Assembly: GCF_016801865.2 (NCBI RefSeq)
Contig: NC_068939.1
Coordinates: 40,710,747-40,774,746 of the forward strand
Direction of reading: 5' to 3'
From: Culex pipiens pallens
Lineage: Eukaryota > Arthropoda > Insecta > Diptera > Culicidae
DNA length: 64,000 nt
Position 1 is the first letter of the stretch. Every line of letters begins with the position of its first letter. Position numbers and translations under genes: made by a program. The notes beneath the pieces are model-generated. The model made no database searches and was not told the origin of the DNA. It saw nothing but the letters and a program-made list of their open reading frames with translations. Shown piece after piece: positions 1 through 11,590 of the stretch.

Positions 1-117
1 GCTCAGCGTCATCTTTCTGGCGTTGAAGTGCGTAATGAGGGTAATTCAAAGCCGAAGATGTTGATGTTTATTGCCCGGATGGTGGTGAAGAAGCAATCCA
101 CCGAGATGCATGTTTAA
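1..117 (+). CDS. C-terminal coding exon of an upstream gene (partial)
   Basis: Frame 1 stays open from the first base to a TAA at 115-117, giving 38 residues that end in KKQSTEMHV. The peptide is polar and basic, with a short Met-rich stretch. It uses ordinary codons and is not in any repeat I can see. An AATAAA at 358-363 lies a sensible distance downstream, so this reads as the last exon of a gene starting left of the window. I do not recognise the protein; it has no resemblance to the NRF acyltransferases further right. A chance open frame of this length is possible, so confidence is moderate. Confidence 0.45.
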   Translation, partial: AQRHLSGVEVRNEGNSKPKMLMFIARMVVKKQSTEMHV

Positions 118-385
118 TTCTTGCAATAAGATTTTATGCATAATTGCTGATAATTCTCGACATGGAATGGTTATTAGCAGTAATTTTCACGCTAAATAGG
201 ATAGTGCGAATACGGATGGCGATCTGTTGATTTCTGAACACCCAAGAAGATTTCTGTGAAATGCTGAACTTCTTAAGCTTTCGAGAACAAAGTTGATAAT
301 TTTTAAAGTGTTTTTAAGTGTCATTCTAAAAATATTTTACAGCTAATTTACATCTTCAATAAAGAAAAGTTGCATCAGAAAAAAA
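118..385 (+). other. Probable 3' UTR with poly(A) signal
   Basis: AT-rich sequence follows the TAA at 115-117, with AATAAA at 358-363. From there to 786 I see no gene and no clear repeat. Confidence 0.35.
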
Positions 386-785
386 TGATCTGAATGCTCC
401 CAGCAGCACAGTAGCAGTTTAATCTCACACCTAATCTAATCATACTAATTTAATCGTTTAGCGAGCAACAGTTTGTAACGCGTGCCTCCATATGAGCATC
501 ACTTTGGGAAACTTCCTGAAACCATCTATCCCGCAACGTTTACATAACGTTGAATCGCTATCATTCATAGTCTTTACCCTTTCCAGCCTGAATTTACTTC
601 AATTTTTTTTTAAATATTGGCATAAACATTTCTGTGAGAAAGTACTAAAATCAAGACTACTAACATTGAATTTCAGGTCATCGAACCCATGCTTGAAAGG
701 GTTAAAACGTCACGAACGCTAGAACAATGAGCTGGGAATGCGTGCATGAAATTGCTTCTATATTAGGTAATTGCCTTAATCATGT

Positions 786-1952
786 ACCCAAGTAACCACA
801 AGCACTAAATTGAAGTATTTATTCAGTACTAAATCAGCACTCGAATGCTTTGAAGTAGTAAATAAGCTTTGCGAATGCCTCAAAGTACCAAAACTTTGCA
901 GCATTACAACTGGCATTAAATCACCATTTACGACCTTGAAAATGTGCTTCAAAGCATTTGATGTTTATCAACAAAGTAACCCATCCATACGGGAAACATT
1001 TCAGCCAGTCACGCTCTTATTGACTTTTATCCTTCTCCCGTTATACTGTTCCAATAAGCGTGCGGGCTAAGGCGCATTTCCCCCAGTGTGCAACAGTTTT
1101 ATTTTTGCGTGAACTGGGTTCAATTCCCGCTGACTGAAGTGTTTTTTTTTTGTTTATTTTTTTTTGTGGAAAACTGCAGCCTGTAATTAAGCCAAATTTT
1201 TCAAAACATATGCCCATAGCACAAAGGACATTATCAAAAGTTCTCTGGTAAATTGAATGACTTTTCTCGCAAGCAAAAAGCTGCTTTCCGGAAGTCTGAT
1301 ACACTTTGTGAAATTTTGCCAACCGTGGACCAAGCACTCCTCGGAAAAACAGTTTAGGTTAGCCGTTAGCCATTACTTGTCCCTATTAACCCCAAGCCTT
1401 CCGTAATTGATTGTACTGTACTTGACTGGATGGCCGCAATTTGCTGAGTGACTCGTCAATAATTTTCGTCCAACAAAATGACAACGGGTTTTTCTCATGA
1501 ACCAGAAACTCGAAACAGCAGAAAGAAAGTCTTCCTTAATGTTCGATGCATCAACCACATCGATTAAAACTTTCAAAACAAACACTCATTTCAGAATACA
1601 TCAGTTGGCTGGCGCGCATCCTGGAGATCGACGAGAAAAATGCAAGAATAACATCAAAGTGTCACACTCACACATGAAACGCAACAGGAGAAAAAAAAAA
1701 CAAAGGAGGCCCACCACCAAGTGTGTGGAGCAGCTAGCTGTCCTTTTTTTTCCCCCAGCCTTGACGTCGATAAAGCAGTTTTTTTTGTTCGAGCTTTCGG
1801 TGAGGCATTAAATCGGCATCACTGTGCGCCACTTGAAATATTTCTCAAGGGAAAAGTGCTGATTTAATGTTTTGAAGCATTATTTGCTGGTATTAAATGC
1901 CAATATAATGCTGATTTAATGCCGCTATTTAGTGCCTCGCGGTTACTTGGGT
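786..1952. mobile_element. Inverted-repeat DNA element, about 1.17 kb
   Basis: The ends are inverted copies of each other: ACCCAAGTAACC at 786 and GGTTACTTGGGT ending at 1952, with a further match AGCACTAAAT against ATTTAGTGCC just inside. The subterminal parts are rich in short repeats around ATTTAATGC and CATTAAA. No transposase-like frame is visible inside, so it is probably a non-autonomous element. I could not define a target duplication. Confidence 0.5.
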
Positions 1953-3117
1953 TGGGCGTTGGAATGTTAATAGATTGTTTTAATTGTTGATTACCGACAA
2001 TGTGATTATTATTAGTAAATTGTTGTTACGTTGATTAATTCAGTTGAGGTTACTTTAAAAGTGGCAGAATTTAAGGTCGTAGGAATGCAGTTTTTGCAGG
2101 TTTAGGGGCTATTCCCAAACCACGTGGACACTTTGGCGTAGGTTCATGCTCCAAAATTCATTTATAAATATGAATTATCATATATGCTGATGCTGACAAA
2201 TAACTGACGATTATCTCTAATCATAAATCACCTGTAACTGGCAAATAGCACACTTCTATCAACGAATTTTAGAATGAACTGGCTCCAAACCGGTTTCCTT
2301 AGCTGGAAATCATCTTCAATCGGCGGCACGACATATTAATTTCCATAATGCCTACTATTAGTTGCAGTTGAAATTGGGGTAAAATGGACAACATTTTAAG
2401 TAGTTTGTATGAATAAAAAGAAATTTGTTTAACTACACAACTTCAATCGATCCTAGAAAGCTTGATGGAATTTCGCGTTTGTTAATTACGTTGCGCTTTT
2501 TACCCTAGTTGTACAAATCACTAATGCAAGTTTCTGAGCCAGTTAATCATATGCCACAAATGAAAGAGCACTCTGATGGTTTTCGTTGTCAGTTTCTGAG
2601 ATGAGCAATCAACACCGGTGGCTGGAATTCAATCTGCTTGGCAATCGTTTGGAGATAAATCAAACCGGTGACTGGTTGGAGAGTTAGTGTTCTAATAGTT
2701 TGTTTTGATAAGCTTGGAATTTGTTTTTCTCAATCTTTTAGGGATTTCAGTGCGAATGTTTACTTCCAATTTTGATCAAAACAAGGATGTTTTTAACACT
2801 TGAAAGAAACTTCCAATAACAGATCAAATGAATCAGAAACCAGTTCCATTTTAAATGTTGCGAAGAACAAAGTGAAAAACACCCTAAAGTTGGCAGTCGT
2901 GAATACTCTTCCTGATTATAGTTGGGTTTGAAAAACGCGCCATTTACTAACTGGTTTTGGAACATCTGACAAGCTCATTTGCATCAAATTATCTCCCGCG
3001 TCTAGAGTTGGACCTACCTCACTAAAATCAAGCGATGATTTGACGGGTTTATTAGTAGTCACCGAATTGTGACAAACAAACGCTAGATAAACTTATCTTT
3101 TTTTCAAATTGGGGAAC
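1953..3117. other. Intergenic, no gene seen
   Basis: AT-rich DNA without a supportable coding region. A fragment related to the CCACGTGGACAC element family lies at about 2103-2145. Confidence 0.4.
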
Positions 3118-3495
3118 GACCTGCCCGGGCAGACGGCAATAACAAAATTTATGCCATTTCAATAATAAATACTGTAAAAATAACAAATGTTATGGAATCT
3201 TCATGAAAAATCCAGTTATGAATAACAGTTTAGTAACAGTTTATGTTATCATTACAAAATCTGTTATTGGTCTGATATTGGTTGAAAGCCAAAACAACTT
3301 GTGAATAACATTTTTTGTTATGGAAGAATAACTCCAACTGTTATTGAGATGAGATGATCGATAACTAAAAAGGTTATTAGTCTGTTATTACAATAACAAT
3401 CCAATAACAAAAAAAAATCATAACGATGAATTGGCCAAGTATATTCAAATATTGATAAATGTTATTCCCAAGATATTTCCATTTGCTCGGGTGGT
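3118..3495. mobile_element. Short inverted-repeat element rich in ATAACA repeats
   Basis: The left end carries ACCTGCCCGGGCA and the right end carries an imperfect inverted match, TGCTCGGGTGGT. The interior is dominated by diverged repeats of ATAACAGT/GTTATT in both orientations. No coding potential. Non-autonomous MITE-like element by appearance. Confidence 0.5.
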
Positions 3496-4435
3496 TCTTA
3501 ATGAACTGCTGTCGCTATTCATACTTTTGTCCTAATTCTCCCTAGTTCACAACATTATTTTTTTTATTCTAGCTTGTTTTTTGTTGTTGTTGTTTTCAAC
3601 TTCAGAAGATTGTAAGAACTCAATGAATCTCGGTTGGACATAACACTTACGTCAGTCTCTTGTTCTAACGCAAACGGAGTGAATCGATTCCGAAACGGGC
3701 TCAAAATATTCGTCACACAGTTTTGTTTTTCGTAAAAGTCATCCTGGCTTTGAAACCCGAGAGTGTCATGCTAATTATTCGTCCGAAATCCGGTTTCACT
3801 GAGTTGTGAAATCGGAACTCAGAAATCCTCTGCCGTTAGGACTACTTCTTTATAGTATGGATTAAAACCGGTTTTGCTAACAGTTTTGATGTTTGGGAAA
3901 AAAAGTGAATAAAGTGGAAATGATGACTCCTTTCTCTTCTTAAAATTCAGTCTTTCGATTATTGTTTTTTGGTCACTTTTAGTTGAATTGTCATTAAAAG
4001 AAATGTAATTCATTTCAGTATCACACTTTCTTTTTTTTAATTCTTTAATGATATCTGTAGCAAATTTGTTTTGGTTCCTTATGGTTTTTGATTTCCGTTA
4101 AACTTTATTCTTCCAACTCTAAGCCCAAAAAGTCATTTTTGTAATTTTTAATTTTGTAATTTGTTGTTTTATTGGTTACGATAGCCTGTTAGTATAAACT
4201 GTGCACCAGGTCAAGGATTCCCAAACTAATGTGGGGTTTATTCATGCAAAAGAGTTGTGATATTTTGAAAAAAAAATAAGGAAATTTATTGAAGAAAATC
4301 CCAATTTATGATGCAACATTAAATTGACAAACGAAAAACACGTCTATAACCAAATGTCTTATCAATAAATAAAAACAAATTGGTAAAAATATACCACAAA
4401 TACTGTTACTTTAATGAGGCATCTATTTAGGATGG
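3496..4435. other. Intergenic, no gene seen
   Basis: AT-rich DNA with short open frames only. I see neither a gene nor a defined repeat. Confidence 0.3.
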
Positions 4436-5095
4436 CTCGAGAAGGTCGATTTTTCAGAACATGTTCTATTCGGTTGCTTTTCGGCCCCTAAACAACTCCC
4501 CGAAATTTGGGAGCAATTGGTTGCGTTCACACTTTGCGCATTGCATTTCAATTTTGTATGGGTATTAGTATGGGAAAACCCTCTTTTTTACATTTTGATT
4601 TTTGTCATTTTTATTTTCCACTAAAGTTTTCAAACCAATTCAATAGCGTTAAAATTGAGAAAATTTTCTAAAACTTCCTCCAAGAAAGTATTGTGCTATC
4701 TTGCTCCTGTCAAAAGATACAGCGTCATCAAAACTCGTCTAAAACGTGATTTCCGAGTAAAAAACACGTTTTAGACGAGTTTTGAGGACGCTGTATCTTT
4801 CGACAGGAGCAAGATAGCACAATACTTTCTTGGAGAAAGTTTTAGAGAATTTTCTTAATTTTAACGCTATTGTATTGGTTTGAAAACTTTAGTGGAAAAT
4901 AAAAATGATGAAAATCAAAATGCAAAAAAAGACAGTTTTTCCATACTAAATCCCATACAAAATTGAAAAGCAATGCGCAAAGTGTGGACGCAACCAATCG
5001 CTCCCAAATTATAGGGGGTTGTTTTGAGGTCCAAAACGCATCAAAAAAACCTTGTTCCGGTTTGATTTGATCATTTTTGAATTTTTCCATATAAC
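4436..5095. repeat. Foldback (long inverted repeat) 1
   Basis: Two arms of about 300 bases are inverted copies around a centre near 4755. The innermost arms are near identical (for example AAAACTCGTCTAAAACGTG and its complement). The match continues outward through GTGCTATCTTGCTCCTGTC and into the outer arms near 4500 and 5000. CGAGCC occurs near both outer ends. The single strand could form a very long hairpin. No coding frame. Confidence 0.75.
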
Positions 5096-5126
5096 GACGA
5101 GCCAGTCTAATCTATATATATATAAA

Positions 5127-5697
5127 AAACAAGCCTTACACAACAAACTTCGTCTTGTCATTTAATCGCTTCTTGACGTTTTTAGCTTGTTTGCTAATTC
5201 AGCCTCCTGTGATCAAAATTTGAGTTTACGTAATTTTTCCCATACAATCTGCAGATGCTCCGGAATCGGTCCCAGAGTGGTCAAAGTGGCAATTTTTTAG
5301 CATATAAACCTTCCTTGGGCTTACACAAACCTAACGTAACAAAAAGCGCCTCGATCCAACGTTCCGTGTTCAACTGATTCACGTTCGAACAAAACCGTCG
5401 AAATCTATATATATAAAAAATTTCGACGGTTTTGTTCGAACGCGAATCAGTTCAATACGGAGCGTTGGATCAAGGTGCTTTTTGTTGCGTTGGGTTCGTA
5501 TAAGCCCAAGGAAGGTTCTTACGCCAAAAAGTGACAACTTTGGCCACTCTGGAACCGATTCCGGAAAATCTGCAGATTGTATGGAAAAAGTTGCGTAAAA
5601 TCAAATTTTGATCACAGGAGGCTGAATAAGCAAACAAGCAAAAAACGTCAAGAAATCAAAAAGGGCAGGACGAAGTTTGCCGGGTAAGGCTTGTTTT
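5127..5697. repeat. Foldback (long inverted repeat) 2
   Basis: Two arms of about 275 bases face each other across an AT-rich centre near 5405-5417 (TCTATATATATAAAAAA). The arms run from ACAAGCCTTAC at the left to GTAAGGCTTGT at the right, with many shared blocks such as CAAAACCGTCGAAAT. It lies only about 30 bases from foldback 1 but is a different sequence. Confidence 0.75.
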
Positions 5698-5819
5698 ACA
5701 TAATTTATAATATATTTTTTCTGCACTTTGTGTAAAATTGTGTTTTCAAAACAAAGGATAATTTTCCAGCTTGATACGCAAATACCACCAAACGAACAAT
5801 AAACTAATGACACCAAATT

Positions 5820-6250
5820 GTCTAATTATTGCCTAGTTGAGAGTGCAGCCGTTAATCAGATTGCCTTTTTGTCCGGGGTCAGTTCAAGCCTGCCATGACG
5901 TCTGTCAATTGGCGCATATTTTCGTGGCGCGTGTCTTCTAATGCCGACTCAAACGTGACGGGAATCATCACCAGCCAAGCAGTAAACAGATCCATGACTA
6001 ACCCGAGCCGCTAGAAAGCTTCAATTAATTCCGGTCAGGGCGGTACCCGAGTTAAAGGTGCGGATTTTATGGGTAAAATTTGCAATATTGCCCCGCAACC
6101 AGTGCGCGTCCAATCGCAACACGGATCGTCCTGTAACGATGTCAGTGTCAGAGCCGTCGTTGACGTCTGTGCAAGCCCGGTGAGCGCGAGCGAATTGTTT
6201 GAACCACTAATCGATGCGAATGCTCAACTTGATGAGATTAGGTAATGTAA
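5820..6250. other. Unexplained GC-richer island, no gene seen
   Basis: This stretch is clearly richer in G+C and CpG than its surroundings and contains two GACGTCTGT blocks (near 5896 and 6162). I find no long open frame and no inverted repeat. It could be an old exon or promoter relic, or part of an unrecognised repeat. Confidence 0.25.
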
Positions 6251-6420
6251 CTTGTACAGTTTATTGTGAACAGACTCACGTAAATGAACATCGTGTAGTT
6301 GAGAAAATAAGTGCAATGTGGATGAAATGTTTGAAGTGAGTTGCTTATTGACATTCAAAGTTAGTAATAGCTTTTTTTGTGATACATATTTGGTTTTCCA
6401 TTAGCTTAGGGTTAGGGTTA

Positions 6421-6600
6421 AGCCTGATCTACAATCAAACTTACGCAAACTCTTGCGAAAACAATCATCAAGTTGATCTAGATGTCAGTTCAGTATCGAC
6501 CATCAGTTGCTCCGATCCCTGCCTGACACCGAATTACGAAGTAAACAGGGGCTAAAGTGACAGACGCAACATTCTGCAATTTGCCATTGTAGATCAGGCT
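6421..6600. mobile_element. MITE with perfect 15-bp inverted ends and TTA target duplication
   Basis: The ends AGCCTGATCTACAAT and ATTGTAGATCAGGCT are perfect inverted copies. Both sides are flanked by TTA (6418-6420 and 6601-6603). A TWA trinucleotide duplication is typical of the PIF/Harbinger superfamily. At 180 bp and without a reading frame it is non-autonomous. Confidence 0.7.
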
Positions 6601-6810
6601 TTAGTTTCAAGTTGCTGATATAGATTTATTTGAATTATTTTTGTTATTTTTATTATTTGAAAAAGTAATTTTGCCTTTAAAAATATTTTTTTTTATATTT
6701 TTGGGTACATTTTTATTATTTTTTTAAATGATTGTTTTTAATAAATGGTTGTTTTTTTATTTTTTCATTTAACAGAAAAAGTCTGTAATATTTTGACCAT
6801 ATTTTAAGCC

Positions 6811-7021
6811 ACAAAAAATATCCGATGTTTTCATTTAACGTGGACACTTTAGGGGGAGGGGGGTGGGAGTTTTGGCGGTTGTCATCGCTCCATACAAAAA
6901 ATATTTCTTTTGTATGGAGATTGTCCATGATAGAAAAAGTATCCACGTGTTTTATGGATGGTCCCTTAGGTAGATTACATGTTATTGAACAATTAAATGA
7001 AAACATCTGATATTTTTTGTG
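6811..7021. mobile_element. MITE-like inverted-repeat element with CCACGTGGACAC core family
   Basis: Inverted ends CCACAAAAAATATC and its counterpart GATATTTTTTGTGG bound about 210 bases. Inside are an ACGTGGACACTTTAGGGGGAG block and a GGTCCCTTAGG block. Related blocks occur at 13015-13180 and 50721-50868. Confidence 0.5.
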
Positions 7022-7440
7022 GCTCAAAATATGCTTTTTTTTGGGAAACATAAAAACAAAAAGTGTTTTTGAGAATTCCTCTTTAGTATTAGACCGTTGC
7101 AAATATTTTTTGAAGATTATGTCCTTCGACTCTGGCCAAATGAAAAAAATCATATAAAATTTATGTTACAAGCTATGGTATTAACATTTGAATGAAAAAA
7201 GTGTTTTAAATACATTTTACACCTGCCCAGTAGTTTTGCAATCATAAGTTTTAAAAAATATCCAAGTATTGAAGAGATTTTTTTCGCCGAAAAAAAACTT
7301 TTTGCGGAATTCCACAAAAAAATGATGTTTCGGACCGATTTTCAAGGACTTGTGAGAGGGGGGGGGGGGGAGGCGACATAACTTTAAAAAATATTTGCAG
7401 CGGCCTTAAAAATAATGACAAAAAATGAGTTGATTTTCTA

Positions 7441-8048
7441 AGGGTGTAGCTTAGGATGTAACAAAAATGACTTTTTGGCGGGCATTCAAGGGATTGTTCT
7501 GGTGGGCATACTGAGCCCAAATCCAAAATATGAGCTTGATTGGACGTAACAGGAGCTGGCGCTCCGCCCTTCAATTTTAAATGGGATTTAACCCGTAAAA
7601 AAAGATTTTTTCAAAAATGTCACTTTTTGAGGCATTTTGGCCACTGATGCGTTTATTTTCAACATCATTGGCTTGTAGGCCAGATCCTTGCGCATCTTTT
7701 GGTATATATAACATTGAAATTTGGAGCACCCTGGAGCTCGGTACAGACCATCAAAGTTTGGTATTTTTTCGAAAAATCGGCCCCGGCAAAATCAAATGGC
7801 GTCTCGGGCGTCGCGAGGCGCGACGCATATCTTTTTTGCCGGGGCCGATTTTTCGAAAAAAATACCAAACTCTTTTTTTACGGGTTTTATCTTTTTTTAC
7901 GGGTTAAATCCCATTTAAAATTGAAGGGCGGAGCGCCAGCTCCTGTTACGTCCAATCAAGCTCATATTTTGGATTTGGGCTTAGTATGCCCACCGGAACA
8001 AACCCTTGAATGCCCGCCAAAAAGTCATTTTTGTTACATCCTAGTGTA
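7441..8048. mobile_element. Large hairpin element with nested inner hairpin
   Basis: Left arm about 7441-7600 and right arm about 7895-8048 are inverted copies, sharing for example GGAGCTGGCGCTCCGCCC. A separate inner inverted repeat lies at about 7755-7872, built around ATTTTTCGAAAAATCGGCCC. Open frames here are by-products of the repeat and resemble no known protein. Confidence 0.65.
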
Positions 8049-8731
8049 GCTATTTTCTTTTTTATTGTTTTCCACACCACCGATAATTTTGCTGAGGACT
8101 GTAAAAAATTCCTGAAATGGTTAAAAAAATACTAGCATTTAAACAAATCTGAATAAATAATTTGTCAACATGTTGAAGTTAATAAATTGATGCTATTATC
8201 AAAGTCTAACTCATATCCAAAAGTTGTCATTTCCATTCTGAGCATTTTCCCAAAATTTAAAATATTTTTTTTAAACGAACCTGTTAAACAATAGGCTTAC
8301 GTCAACATCTGTAGGATCCAACCAAAAGCCTTTTCAAATTTTGCATCATTGTGAAACGCAAGGAACCAACAACAAATGCTTAAAATCGGAGTTGGACACT
8401 GCAGAATTCTGCTTAAATAAATTATTCAATGAAATGTTGCCAAGAAAGTTGGGTGATTGGTTGATTGACCTTGAAGATAAAAATCTAAAAAAGCAAACCC
8501 GGTTGCCACTGATGCCGAACAAAGTGTCAACGAACTGATGCGAAGTATCATAAGGAAATTTGGTGTGAAATTTGCAAATATTTGATTAGAGTTCACGTGT
8601 GAACTACCGCAACGATGAAGTGAGAATTAAATATCGGAGAACTGTTTGGAACGGAATTTGAAACCAATTCTTAAGACGGGAATCAGAATATTTTATGATG
8701 CTCGTTCCAATGTCCAAAATTAAAACAGATG
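8049..8731. other. Intergenic, no gene seen
   Basis: A 65-codon open frame at 8341-8538 has no recognisable motif and no gene-like context. No repeat structure seen. Confidence 0.3.
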
Positions 8732-8745
8732 ATACACTGGACTGG

Positions 8746-8992
8746 AATGCGTCCCGCCCGTGTGGATCAAGCGGACCGCGCGCTGGACTCACAATCCAGA
8801 GGTTTTTGGTTCGAATCCCGCGGCGGGCGCTCTAAAATTCTAAGTGTAAATATGGGTATCCGGCGCCGTCGCTCCGTGCCGTACTCAAACACTTAGGAGC
8901 CCAGGGCGGCGAAGTCCTTGTAGTTAAAAGGAAGACACTAGTGGTTGGTACTAGCAATGGTGGCCGACAGCTATAAAAGAGTCAACTTCGTT
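8746..8992 (+). mobile_element. tRNA-derived SINE flanked by 14-bp target duplications
   Basis: The 5' part folds like a tRNA. An anticodon arm CTGGA-CTCACAA-TCCAG (anticodon CAC, Val-like) is followed by a perfect polymerase III B box GGTTCGAATCC, and GC-rich ends can form an acceptor stem. An unrelated body ending GAGTCAACTTCGTT follows. The direct repeat ATACACTGGACTGG occurs immediately before (8732-8745) and after (8993-9006), as expected for target-primed insertion. It is a retroposon, not a working tRNA gene. Confidence 0.85.
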
Positions 8993-9606
8993 ATACACTG
9001 GACTGGTTGATTATAATATTGACTGAGTGATTGGATTTGAAGTTGACAAAATCACAAAAGAAATTGTTGAACTTTTTTGAATTTCTTTATGTTACAGAAA
9101 GTTGGAAAAAGGTAAGACAATTAGAATTTTTTTTTTAACCAGTTAGTCAAACATCAATTTTTCGAAAACGAAATGAAATTGCTACGTTCAAAAAACTAAT
9201 GTTTGATGGTTTGCCACCATTTGCCACAACTCTTCTCAAGCCATGAAACCTGTTAAAATGCAATATCTTCGGAAAATATAATTTTCACTTAATTTTGTAT
9301 TATCAATTAATCAAAAATAATTACAAAAATGCAAAGACCTACAAAATTTGAAATATCAATTCAATACAATTCAAATAATTTTATTACTAGATAATTAGTT
9401 CATAATTTCGAAATTGCTTTTAACTTAATAGAGTTTTGGAGTTCCTATAATTCACATTGTTTTAATTGGATATTCTTACAATGGAATTGGCAAGAGAAGG
9501 AAAAACTACTCAAAAAACCTTAGAAAATTAGAATAATCAAAACTCTATTTGTTTTCTGCATAAAAAAAATTGTGTGAAATTATCCAGTATTTTATTAAAT
9601 CTGTGT

Positions 9607-9825
9607 TACCGTCATCTGGGGCGAATCGGGACTACAGTCTGAATAGGGACAGTAGTTGTAAGAGCACTTAAAGGTTTTAAATTTGGAAATGGATGTACAC
9701 ATTTTGTTGGTCTGAGTCTGTTCTATCCGAAACTAACTAGAAAAATCAAAATATTGTGCTCCTAAATGGTTAAAACTGCTGTCCCAATTCGCCCCATGTG
9801 TCCGAATTCACCCCAGTTGACGGTA
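9607..9825. mobile_element. MITE with TACCGTCA ends
   Basis: The ends TACCGTCATCTGGGG and CCCCAGTTGACGGTA are inverted copies about 219 bases apart. The interior has no coding frame. It shares its terminal motif with the larger element at 34367-35625 in intron 1 of gene E, so the two belong to one family or superfamily. Confidence 0.65.
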
Positions 9826-10063
9826 CCCAAAATTTAATCAAAACAAAATCAATAAAGTTTTTACTAAATATTAAGTTGGTTTTAACGCCTAACCACGAGG
9901 CATGAAAAAAGATATTTCCAGACAAATTTCTCCTTTTTTTCTTAAACTATGTGTTTGCTGTAGGTTTTTTTTTCGCATCTTTGTTTCTTTTCATAATATT
10001 TTATTTTTCATAGAACATTGCAACTTCTAAAACACAGTGATTATCATTAAAAAATGTACATAA

Positions 10064-10321
10064 GATACACTGCCCATGTTCGCATAAATGTCCCATATGC
10101 AAAAACAGCAAGCTGAGAAAAACGCATTTGAAGTTTGTCCCACACATAAGGCTACGTGTTAAGTTTTCGCGAAAAAACAGGATTTCCTCCTGATTTCTAG
10201 AACAAAATACTGGATGTTGTAGGCTCTTTTGAAAGAGCACACGATTTTGAACCAAACTGCATCAATAACTCAAAAACGATGAAAATGCATATGGGACATT
10301 TATGCGATCAGGGGCAGTACA
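10064..10321. mobile_element. MITE, copy 1 of a repeated 255-bp family
   Basis: Inverted terminal blocks include ACTGCCC...CATAAATGTCCCATATGC on the left and GCATATGGGACATTTATG...GGGCAGT on the right. A near full-length copy is present at 54953-55206 and a partial one at about 40618-40752, so this is a dispersed family within the window. Confidence 0.7.
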
Positions 10322-10499
10322 CTTCTATTAAATATTAGCTCTCTAATTCAAACCACTATTGATAGCCACATTTATCAGAACACTCATCACACATATGGTT
10401 ACGCTTCATTTCCGGCCATTTCCATTGAATTATGAGTTTTCCCAGCCGATAAATCGCAGCTTTGAATTGTAAATGGGTCTTCAATTTCAAATCACTCAC

Positions 10500-10581
10500 A
10501 TTCTATGAACGAATCACTACCAACAGCACTGTTCACCAGCCACACGGTTGTCACAAACGTAAATTTCAAAAGTGTAGTCAT
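10500..10581 (-). pseudogene. Orphan first exon of an NRF acyltransferase gene
   Basis: Read on the minus strand from ATG at 10581, 82 nt encode a 27-residue signal peptide (starts MTTLLKFTFV, ends GSDSFIE) and then meet a strong GTGAGT donor at phase 1. Exon 1 of genes D and E are also exactly 82 nt, end at phase 1 and end in GDFIE or GEFIE. No second NRF exon can be found between here and position 1. Either the rest of the gene was lost, or it lies beyond the left edge behind an intron of more than 10 kb. The exon itself shows no damage. Confidence 0.65.
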
Positions 10582-10900
10582 TTTGTTGAACTTTTTATCT
10601 GATCCAGATTTTTTTCACAATCTTATTTCCTAAACAGTTTTGCACAATTTTCCCGCTGTTCCAACGTTCAAGTCTTTTCTAATTTTCGCTCCGATCGCGA
10701 CGAGATCCCGCGAGCAACTAACCGGGAAAGGGGCGATCTTTTCCCACTCAACCCAACGCAACGGTCCGGCTAATAACAACAGTCCCCGCAACGGTGAGCA
10801 AATTCTTGGCTGATTTTTCGCGATCCTTGTCGCTTCTGCCGTCGTCGTCTGTTTCTCCTCTCGCGCGCGCGATAGACTTTCCAATCGACCACACCACGTT
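10582..10900 (-). promoter_or_regulatory. GC-richer upstream flank of the orphan exon
   Basis: The sequence upstream of the orphan ATG is unusually CpG-rich for this window (CTCTCGCGCGCGCGAT near 10859-10873). It may be the old 5' UTR and promoter of that gene. No TATA box or defined initiator can be assigned. Confidence 0.25.
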
Positions 10901-11590
10901 GTTTTTTTTGCTTTGCTTCGTGCTGTGACACAGAAAACGTGGTGAGAAGGTGCACGTGGAGGCGATGTTTTCGTTTTGTTATTTTTTTCTTCGTTTTTAG
11001 GGAGATTAGTTTACAGAGGTTTAGGTTGAGGATCACATTAAGAACAGGTTTCTGCTTTTTTTCAGAGAGTTAATTGATAAATATCTTTGAATGATGGTCC
11101 AATTGTTCCTTTGTATTTCAGTTTTTTATTGAACTTGTTATCAATTTCATTCATTCACTTGGCAATGCCACACAATATCCACGTACCTTTGTTGTAAGTT
11201 GTTTGATAATATAGTTGCGATGAAAATTGTTGTCCTAATATCCGATGCGATTGTCTCTAAATCTAATCTAAAGTGAGCAAATTGAGTTGATAACATCAAG
11301 TGGACCATTTGTAAGTTTGATTGTAATGTTTCATTTTAAAAAATCACAAATAAATGTTTGTCTATGCAGGATCCTTTTCCGTTTCGAATTCATTTTCATT
11401 ATGTAAATTATGCCATTTTGAGAGTTTCAGAATTTTTATATTTATCAACGTTTTAGTGGTAATAGATAACATTTTTTTTAAACTTTTCAAAAATTGATTA
11501 AAAAATACTTGTTTAAAACAATGTTTACTAAGGTACGGTTAAGTTTGATTACATACCATTCAGTTAACATTGTTCAATTTTATTTATGGG

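Noticed and set aside
6405..6420. Telomere-like GTTAGGGTTA motif
   Set aside because: Only two units, beside a MITE; no array.
6716..8049. Several open frames of 60-145 codons
   Set aside because: All lie in hairpin elements and contain low-complexity stretches; none resembles a protein.
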